Part shown: one piece after another, positions 6,001-8,849 of the stretch
Layout of the letters: each line of letters begins with the position of its first letter
Position numbering within the stretch: position 1 is the stretch's first letter
Assembly: GCA_012839015.1 (NCBI GenBank)
Contig: DUOF01000023.1
Span: 1 to 8,849, forward strand
Source of the DNA: a bacterium
Lineage (GTDB): Bacteria > Bacillota_I > Bacilli_A > RFN20 > DUOF01
Direction of reading: 5' to 3'
Length of the DNA stretch: 8,849 nt
Program-made: the position numbers and the translations under genes
Notes under the pieces: generated by a model
Told to the model about the DNA's origin: nothing
The model's database searches: none
The model's input: only the letters and a program-made list of their open reading frames with translations

Positions 6001-8849
6001 ACGGTGTATTTATAGTAGACGATGGCAGTATTGTTTTACCAGCACACTACACTAAAGAAAATTATGCGCGTTATGGTTTTAACGAAGGACAAAGAGAATT
6101 TACTCTTACTTATAATGGTGATGCACACATTACCTATATAATTTGGGTAGAAGACTTTGCTGGCAATAGGTCTCAAAACATTGAAGTTACCTTTGATAGG
6201 GAAGCACCTGAGGTAGATATAGAAGTAGATAAAGTAGTTATCAGGGAAGCATATTCTGGTAATAGCTATAATCAAGATAATATAGATATGAGTGATAACT
6301 TTGATAGTTTACCTCACCTTAATATCACAAGTGGATTCCCATATTACTACAGATATACTGGAGAACATTTGTCAACCATCGAAATAGATGATATTTTAAA
6401 CTCATTCCTTAACTTTGCGTTCATACGTGAAAATCACTATGTAATTAGTTACTTTAAAGTAAGTGAAGAATTAATTGGTACAGCGATTGTACCAGGACAA
6501 AATTACTATATTCTTCAAAATGGAAGTTTTGTAAAAGACAATGAGAATACACATGTTAGTGAACATCACTATATTAAAGGTTACGAGTTAGTAGACCCTT
6601 CAAGTGTTGGAAACATCAAAAATCCAAACATAGACTATTACTTCTGTAATGAAGAAGACGTCTGTGTTCTTGATAACACTTGGAAAGGCGCTAGAGATGA
6701 TTACTTTGCTACTAGTTGGGGCATTTATATAGTTGCTTATAGAATCCAAGATAGAGCAGGTAACTTTAGTGAGATTACAAAAGACAGCTTAAGGGTAGTT
6801 ATATATCATGACACTAGCCTTCCTTCTTTAACGGTCGAAAAAATACCAAACACCTTACCTAGGTGTGAGGATGGTAACTGTTATGTATCGTTTAATGTTA
6901 GTGAATTGAGAATAATAATGGATTCAGATGAGGCTGTGGCTGGAGATGAAAATAGAAGGATCGTGGATGAACATGGAAATATCGTGTATGAGTTATCAGA
7001 AAGCGAAACCCTAAACTCTCCTGAACAATTACAAGACGGAGAAAAGACCATTGTAATAACTGACAAGGGTTACTATGTAAATAGGACTACTTACTTCATA
7101 AATGGAAGAATTGACAAAAGGGTTAGTGGCAGTGGTTTCGTTGCCTATAACGAAGTGAAGTGTATTGATAATAGTGAAGAGAGCGAATGCGACATTGCCG
7201 ATGCCGGATTTATTAGGGATTACAGTAAATATAATTACTACATAGTTATAGAAAACTATGAGGCTGGTAAACTTGAACCAGTTTCAGTAAGAAGAATTAA
7301 AGATAACGGTACTTTAATAATGCCAGGACATCGTCGTGATCAGACTGGTTATCCTTTAATTGAGGATTCAACCTTATTTGCAACACCTAAAATAAGGGGA
7401 ACAAACTACTACATCAAGGATGAAAATCAAGAAAATATCGTCGATAGTGATTTTAGGTCATTTATATGGATTGAAAACAAAACAACGTTTACCTTCACCG
7501 TTGACAATAAAGCTCCGAAAATTGAGAAGAGTGAAGCTATAATTGAAGATGGTGACTACCACTTCGAGATTATTGTAGATGATATTAGTGCTAGAGTTGC
7601 CTACGTGAAAAATGGCTCTAATGGGGATATAATTATCCAATCAGGTGAGACACGTGCTGATGGCAGCGGGGTATATGCTGAAATATATGATGGTAAATTA
7701 AGAGTTGTCTTTACAGGTGATGGTTCATACTCCAATGTTAAAGCTATTGATATCGCAGGTAATACCTCAACTGTGCTTGACTTTGTAATCGATAATACTC
7801 CACCTCTAGAAAACTACAATAATGTTAAGGATAATGCAAAGGGCATTAACTTCTGGTATGCAGTTCCAAGCGTTAGATCGGGCAATAATCTAAATCTATA
7901 TAAAAATGCTCCCGTGTTTGATCCTAACATAGAGTACTATCCTCTGTTTGATGAAGATGGTGCTATCCTAACCAATTTCAACAATGAGCAGTTCTTTGCC
8001 TTTCAAACTTACTCTAAGGCACTTGAATATTTATTGAATCTATACCTTATAGACCAGGCAAGCGAACAATACCATGGTGTTTATTCACAACAACAAAGCA
8101 CCACTATTACCTTGTCTAACTCTGCAGTTGCCAGCCAAGAACTTGCTAAGTGGGTTTATCCTGTTTATACCGGAAATATACTTTATGGCGATGATTTAGT
8201 TAAACATGGTTCAACGAGTGAAGAAAGAGTATTCTTATCTGACTATGTTTACTGCGGACAAAATATTGGCAATTACTGTGGAAATCAGTTTAATATTCCG
8301 GCTAGGGTTATAATAGGCAATAGCCCTACTATTACTCTAACTCCTGAAGAGGGCGGTTCAATCACCATGTATTATAACGGTGTTAGTTTTGGTCCTAGAA
8401 GTGGTGAATTCCAACTTAACAGTGGAGAAGGTATCTATATTTTCCAAGAAAGAGATAATGCTAAGATACCTAACCCTGATAACAACACTGATAACAACGC
8501 TTATAACTATTCATACTATGCCATCATAGTTAAAAGGGAGATGTATTCTTCAGGTGAAACACCTGGATTTATTCAATATAAAGAGGAAACTAATAGTGAA
8601 AAAGTTATCGAAGGTCATTATATTAAGACAGGTGGCACTTATGTACCAGTTAGTGATCAAGTGGGAAATGATAAAGTTCCTGGGGTAACTTATTATCTAA
8701 GAAATACAAGAAACCTTACTTCCGGAGAAATATACTTCGACTGGAAAACTAATACAGATGTTTATCTAAACCTACCTATCTCAATGCTTGATAATAAAGA
8801 CTTAGAGGAAAGAATAGCGCTGTCTTACCTTATTGTAGAGGTTAAAAGC
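1..8849 (+). CDS. Giant Ig-repeat surface protein (internal fragment, open at both ends)
   Basis: One reading frame is open from the first complete codon (position 3) to the last base, 2,949 codons, with no stop; in DNA this AT-rich that is decisive. The translation is a string of extracellular-type modules: beta-propeller-like segments (residues 1-160), about ten Ig-like units with D-x-x-x-P starts and D-x-x-G-N ends, and inserted Tyr-rich HY/YY repeats. No catalytic motif, transmembrane segment or LPXTG-type sorting signal is visible. The 22 cysteines all sit in close pairs, consistent with an oxidised, exported protein. The likely role is a giant surface adhesin or stalk of a low-GC bacterium; the family resemblance is to Ig-like repeat proteins, the function is inference. 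Start, signal peptide and anchor lie outside the window. A secreted matrix or polysaccharide-binding protein is an alternative. Trp is always TGG and no TGA occurs in frame, so the standard bacterial code suffices. Confidence 0.96.
3..482 (+). other. Beta-propeller-like blades (residues 1-160)
   Basis: This Gly/Ser/Thr-rich part differs from the rest of the protein. Three stretches share a blade-like pattern: a hydrophobic strand, a D-G or N-G turn, a strand of the type (D)Y-V/F-A/V-x-G, a loop, then a Gly-rich strand ending in a run of hydrophobics. They are SGGTSDGLILIVNY (residues 10-23), FDYVAVGKLGNKGFIIEI (59-76) and DYFVLGSF (125-132) followed by GTTSGGFLFLNYQNG (142-156). The layout resembles the bacterial SBBP and delta-60 type repeats, where a G-S-D-x-I-(I/L)-V-x-Y strand alternates with a G-Y-V-A-V-G strand. 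More blades probably lie upstream. The assignment rests on pattern only; an irregular Ig-like or beta-helix fold is possible. Confidence 0.42.
480..752 (+). other. Ig-like unit 0 (residues 160-250)
   Basis: The region begins with an isolated edge strand (PVTVIEVNYG, 161-170) and a helix-like stretch (LTDEDIIRQIIGDN, 179-192). It ends in the typical last strands of a bacterial Ig-like domain: G-S-Y-x-x-V-Y-x-F-x-Y followed by I-T-I-N-V-V-N (residues 217-245). The usual D-x-A-G-N turn is replaced by a loop at NNSKTG (229-234). The next segment starts with A-A-P (248-250), matching the D-x-x-A-P boundary used further along the protein. The 'LTDEDI' opening recalls the cadherin-like or DUF5011-style Ig domains of Bacillota; this is a resemblance, not a tested match. 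Confidence 0.5.
882..983 (+). repeat. HY/YY repeat copy 1 (residues 294-327), diverged
   Basis: H294 lies 24 residues before the Tyr pair Y318-Y319, the spacing seen in the better copies. Y299-K-P-L matches the Y-(I/V)-P-V strand at 1009 and 1054. The second half ends in GEFI (324-327), identical to GEFI at 1034-1037. His is followed by D rather than Y, so the first strand is degenerate. Confidence 0.42.
1221..1334 (+). repeat. HY/YY repeat copy 2 (residues 407-444), diverged
   Basis: H407-Y408 lies 24 residues before Y431-Y432-Y433. The second half reads Y-Y-Y-R-D-A-S-D-R-Y-W-I-P, a hairpin-like aromatic pattern. The central (I/V)-G of other copies is absent, so this is a weak member. Confidence 0.38.
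1377..1481 (+). other. Amphipathic helical segment A (residues 459-493)
   Basis: A rare helix-favouring stretch in an otherwise beta-rich protein. After TTAERAKQQL it has F-N-T-K-E-S-A-x-x-F-A-x-F-x-E, then a basic tail (RVRKV, 489-493). The core F-(S/N/Q)-(S/T)-x-x-x-(A)-x-x-(F/Y) recurs loosely at 568-581 and 2667-2676. No function can be assigned. Confidence 0.35.
1701..1760 (+). other. Amphipathic helical segment B (residues 567-586)
   Basis: AFSSLAEVEKAAKEF followed by ISGKK is a predicted short helix directly after the close cysteine pair C554/C560 and a Gly-rich turn (NYGGY). It resembles segments 471-493 and 2664-2687 in opening with an aromatic residue and two small polar residues, then alanines and a closing aromatic. 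Confidence 0.32.
2154..2429 (+). other. Ig-like unit 1 (residues 718-809), short form
   Basis: The unit begins with the boundary D-Y-S-A-P (718-722). It ends with the canonical last strand and turn Y-T-I-T-V-S-D-R-A-G-N (790-800), followed by T-H-T-Y-N-F-I-I. At about 91 residues it has the usual size for a bacterial Ig-like domain and carries no Tyr-rich insertion. The V-x-D-x-A-G-N turn is typical of the Big_3/cadherin-like Ig domains of surface proteins in low-GC bacteria. Its role is probably structural, as a rod-like spacer. Confidence 0.72.
2430..2837 (+). other. Ig-like unit 2 (residues 810-945)
   Basis: It opens with G-G-I-A-P (809-813), a variant of the D-x-x-A-P boundary. After an acidic insertion (G-D-E-E-E-D, 899-904) it closes with Y-Y-E-F-R-I-T-D-I-F-G-N (916-926), a D-x-x-G-N turn in which A is replaced by F. 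A helix-like stretch lies at 862-875. The tail (927-945) is acidic and leads into the first Tyr-rich insertion. The exact end is uncertain. Confidence 0.6.
3009..3146 (+). repeat. HY/YY repeat copy 3 (residues 1003-1048)
   Basis: A clear copy: H-Y-V at 1003, Y-I-P-V at 1009, I-G at 1017-1018, Tyr pair at 1027-1028 (24 residues after His), then the hairpin-like NEEGEFIKDN (1031-1040). It runs straight into copy 4 with a period of 46 residues. Together with copy 4 it aligns with the tandem pair at 2145-2214. Confidence 0.65.
3147..3230 (+). repeat. HY/YY repeat copy 4 (residues 1049-1076)
   Basis: H-F-I-K at 1049, Y-V-P-V at 1054, V-G at 1062-1063, and Y-A-F at 1072 in the Tyr-pair position (23 residues after His). 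It aligns gap-free with residues 2189-2214, sharing 13 of 26 positions. Its last strand merges into the closing Ig strand with D-N-A-V-G-N, so the right-hand edge is approximate. Confidence 0.65.
3285..4025 (+). other. Unassigned acidic beta-rich region (residues 1095-1341)
   Basis: No D-x-x-x-P boundary or G-N turn is found for nearly 250 residues. Visible are a Tyr pair in N-I-D-Y-Y-I (1138-1143), which matches N-I-D-Y-Y-F at 2209-2214, and the widest cysteine pair (C1179/C1202) around an acidic loop. A second half follows with alternating aromatic strands such as KDYYFYLKF (1307-1315). D-E-T-G-N at 1301-1305 sits in a hydrophilic loop and is not an Ig closing turn. The last strand (T-L-I-N-K-A-L-I-I, 1333-1341) leads directly into DKTPP. 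The region probably holds two diverged domains that I cannot name. Confidence 0.35.
4026..4658 (+). other. Ig-like unit 3 with HY/YY insertion (residues 1342-1552), long form
   Basis: The start D-K-T-P-P-V-I-V-E-I-V (1342-1352) is a textbook Ig boundary. The closing strand and turn is T-H-T-I-I-F-R-D-M-A-G-N (1533-1544), followed by T-T-E-Y-I-G-I-I-D. At 211 residues it is about twice a normal Ig-like domain. The surplus is explained by two HY/YY-type stretches near 1399-1434 and an acidic, Arg-containing segment (1440-1500). Confidence 0.62.
4197..4304 (+). repeat. HY/YY repeat copies 5 and 6 (residues 1399-1434), compressed pair
   Basis: HYILN at 1399-1403 is identical to HYILN at 1879-1883, and the following V-x-E-L is also shared. 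It is followed at 1419 by RYIKAGGLYIP, matching HYIKTGGTYVP at 2872-2882 with His replaced by Arg. The spacing between the halves is shorter than in other copies. D-L-L-G-N (1430-1434) therefore belongs to this module rather than to an Ig closing turn. Confidence 0.52.
4659..5009 (+). other. Ig-like unit 4 (residues 1553-1669)
   Basis: Boundary D-A-A-A-P-E-I-S-L (1553-1561). The strands show the usual alternation, for example V-E-I-Q-I-R-E (1585-1591) and V-Y-R-F-I-I-S-L (1629-1636). The closing turn is degenerate, S-D-M-F-Y-N (1654-1659), where D-x-A-G-N is expected; Gly is replaced by Tyr. It spans exactly 117 residues from boundary Pro to boundary Pro, the same as the next unit. No HY/YY insertion and no cysteine. 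Confidence 0.63.
5010..5360 (+). other. Ig-like unit 5 (residues 1670-1786)
   Basis: Boundary D-N-I-A-P-E-L-E-F (1670-1678). It closes with V-D-L-V-A-E-D-A-A-G-N (1764-1774), then R-S-E-R-L-T-T-I-I-K-I. The central part carries a cysteine pair (C1712/C1730) flanking a loop with T-P-G-P-A-S-K-D-N. Pro-to-Pro length is again 117 residues, so units 4 and 5 look like a tandem pair, although their sequences have diverged. Confidence 0.7.
5610..5732 (+). repeat. HY/YY repeat copy 7 with D-N-G lead-in (residues 1870-1910)
   Basis: DNGNIIVQGHYI (1870-1881) is followed by N-E-F-N-V-F-E-L-I-G and the Tyr pair Y1904-Y1905, 25 residues after H1879. The lead-in aligns gap-free with those at 2006 and 2434 (D-(N/D)-G at the start, His exactly nine residues later). 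Confidence 0.6.
6018..6068 (+). repeat. HY/YY repeat copy 8, first half only (residues 2006-2022)
   Basis: DDGSIVLPAHYTKEN has the same D-x-G...H spacing as residues 1870-1879 and 2434-2443. No Tyr pair follows; the sequence passes into the closing strands of Ig-like unit 6, so this copy looks truncated. Confidence 0.5.
6435..6566 (+). repeat. HY/YY repeat copy 9 (residues 2145-2188)
   Basis: H-Y-V-I at 2145, Y-F-K-V at 2150, I-G at 2158-2159, P-G-Q-N-Y-Y-I (2164-2170; Tyr pair 23 residues after His), and hairpin QNGSFVKDN (2172-2180). It runs directly into copy 10 with a period of 44 residues. Confidence 0.66.
6567..6674 (+). repeat. HY/YY repeat copy 10 (residues 2189-2224)
   Basis: H-Y-I-K at 2189, Y-E-L-V at 2194, V-G at 2202-2203, N-I-D-Y-Y-F (2209-2214; Tyr pair 23 residues after His), then a cysteine loop C-N-E-E-D-V-C. 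With the end of copy 9 it aligns gap-free over 41 residues with 1034-1074, with 19 identities. Confidence 0.66.
6810..7502 (+). other. Ig-like unit 8, long and without G-N turn (residues 2270-2500)
   Basis: Boundary D-T-S-L-P-S-L-T-V (2270-2278) is followed by a close cysteine pair C2288/C2293 around E-D-G-N and the strand Y-V-S-F-N-V-S. A Ser/Glu-rich stretch, the pair C2387/C2396 and several Tyr pairs (2358, 2412, 2469) come next. The end, T-T-F-T-F-T-V (2494-2500), runs into DNKAP; the D-x-A-G-N turn is missing and I-E-N-K occupies its place. The unit includes HY/YY copy 11. Confidence 0.52.
7302..7442 (+). repeat. HY/YY repeat copy 11 (residues 2434-2480)
   Basis: The lead-in DNGTLIMPGH (2434-2443) matches residues 1870-1879 in spacing. 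Here Tyr after His is replaced by Arg. G-T-N-Y-Y-I-K-D (2466-2473) follows, with the Tyr pair 26 residues after His. Confidence 0.5.
7503..7790 (+). other. Ig-like unit 9 (residues 2501-2596), short form
   Basis: Boundary D-N-K-A-P-K-I-E-K (2501-2509). The strands Y-H-F-E-I-I-V-D-D (2519-2527) and L-R-V-V-F-T-G (2566-2572) are clear. The closing turn is V-K-A-I-D-I-A-G-N-T-S (2579-2589) and then V-L-D-F-V-I. Pro-to-Pro length is 96 residues, with no cysteine and no Tyr-rich insertion. This is the cleanest Ig-like unit in the window. Confidence 0.75.
7791..8318 (+). other. Diverged unit with helix and Cys loop (residues 2597-2772)
   Basis: It opens with the boundary D-N-T-P-P (2597-2601). No G-N turn of the standard type follows. 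Instead it has an orphan YY half-repeat (N-I-E-Y-Y-P-L-F-D-E-D-G, 2642-2653), a helical segment (2664-2687), a Ser/Thr/Gln-rich stretch (2693-2711), and a closing cysteine loop Y-C-G-Q-N-I-G-N-Y-C-G (2750-2760). The last feature resembles Y-C-x6-C-G at 701-710, where it also stands in for the D-x-A-G-N turn just before a new boundary. Confidence 0.48.
7992..8063 (+). other. Amphipathic helical segment C (residues 2664-2687)
   Basis: FFAFQTYSKALEYLL is followed by NLYLIDQASEQ, a strongly helix-favouring stretch. Its F-Q-T-x-x-K-A-x-x-Y core resembles F-N-T-K-E-S-A-x-x-F at 472-481, one spacing apart. As there, it lies soon after a YY half-repeat. Confidence 0.35.
8319..8849 (+). other. Ig-like unit 10, incomplete at window end (residues 2773-2949)
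   Basis: It begins with N-S-P-T-I-T-L-T (2773-2780), a variant boundary, then strands S-I-T-M-Y-Y-N-G and a loop with P-N-P-D-N-N-T-D-N-N (2823-2832). The latter could be a flexible or metal-binding loop, but this is not shown. HY/YY copy 12 follows, then strands up to the last base. No closing G-N turn has appeared by residue 2949, so the unit continues beyond the window. Confidence 0.5.
8610..8711 (+). repeat. HY/YY repeat copy 12 (residues 2870-2903)
   Basis: H-Y-I-K-T-G-G-T-Y-V-P-V (2872-2883), V-G-N (2887-2889) and V-P-G-V-T-Y-Y-L (2892-2899), with the Tyr pair 25 residues after His. The first half is close to residues 1419-1429. The apparent S-D-Q-V-G-N is the repeat's own (I/V)-G position and should not be counted as an Ig closing turn. 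Confidence 0.62.

Larger units (their letters stand above)
5361..6194 (+). other. Ig-like unit 6 with large HY/YY insertion (residues 1787-2064)
   Basis: The start D-S-D-A-P (1787-1791) with N-G-G and the strand K-V-T-I-T-F-N-E (1809-1816) recalls the Big_5 type opening. The end is I-I-W-V-E-D-F-A-G-N (2046-2055) followed by R-S-Q-N-I-E-V-T-F. At about 278 residues it is the longest unit in the chain. Between the two halves lie Tyr pairs at 1821, 1855, 1904, 1949-1952 and 1976, HY copies at 1879 and 2015, and cysteine pairs 1823/1834 and 1928/1932. D-(N/D)-G-x-I-(I/V) precedes both HY sites. Confidence 0.58.
6195..6809 (+). other. Ig-like unit 7 with tandem HY/YY insertion (residues 2065-2269)
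   Basis: Boundary D-R-E-A-P-E-V-D-I-E-V (2065-2075). The closing strands are I-Y-I-V-A-Y-R-I-Q-D-R-A-G-N (2241-2254). The roughly 100 extra residues hold two back-to-back HY/YY repeats (2145-2224) and the cysteine pair C2215/C2221, which sits on the Tyr-pair strand of the second copy. Confidence 0.64.

Noticed and set aside
8652..8669. S-D-Q-V-G-N (residues 2884-2889) as an Ig closing turn
   Set aside because: It aligns with the (I/V)-G position of the HY/YY repeat, with the Tyr pair nine residues later as in the other copies, and no closing Ig strand precedes it.
1..8849. Promoters, terminators, tRNAs, CRISPR repeats, insertion sequences or attachment sites
   Set aside because: None was seen, and the continuous coding frame leaves no intergenic space. 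AT-rich promoter-like hexamers inside the gene are expected by chance.

Overview
The whole window is the interior of one giant protein-coding gene on the + strand. The frame whose first complete codon starts at position 3 runs 2,949 codons to the last base without a stop, and every other frame is broken repeatedly. Neither the start codon nor the stop codon is inside the window, so signal peptide, anchor, promoter, ribosome binding site and terminator all lie outside it. There is no intergenic DNA, RNA gene, mobile element or CRISPR array. Residue numbers below count the codon at position 3 as residue 1, so residue n starts at base 3n.

Organism: the DNA is AT-rich (about one third G+C over most sampled lines), Arg is mostly AGA, and the protein is rich in Tyr, Asn, Asp, Glu and Ile. 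All 12 Trp codons are TGG and no TGA is read in frame, so there is no sign of the mycoplasma-type code. This fits an uncultured low-GC Bacillota/Bacilli-type bacterium, possibly from a gut community. That placement is inference from composition and domain style, not from a marker gene.

Layout: residues 1-160 look like two to three beta-propeller-type blades. An Ig-like unit follows (about 160-250), then a mixed region (251-717) with a Pro/Gly linker, cysteine pairs and two helical segments. From 718 to the end there is a chain of extracellular Ig-like units. These begin with D-x-x-x-P and usually end with a D-x-x-G-N turn.

Some Ig-like units are short (about 91-117 residues). Others are long (about 174-280) and mostly carry inserted tyrosine-rich modules. 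These modules form a recurring unit that I do not recognise from any family, here called the HY/YY repeat: His-Tyr-(Ile/Val), then a conserved (Ile/Val)-Gly, then a Tyr-Tyr pair 23-26 residues after the His. About a dozen diverged copies are spread through the protein. All 22 cysteines fall into 11 close pairs, which suggests many small local disulfide loops.

Taken together this reads as the middle of a secreted or surface-anchored giant fibrous or adhesin-like protein, well over 3,000 residues long. Binding partner and function cannot be deduced from this window.
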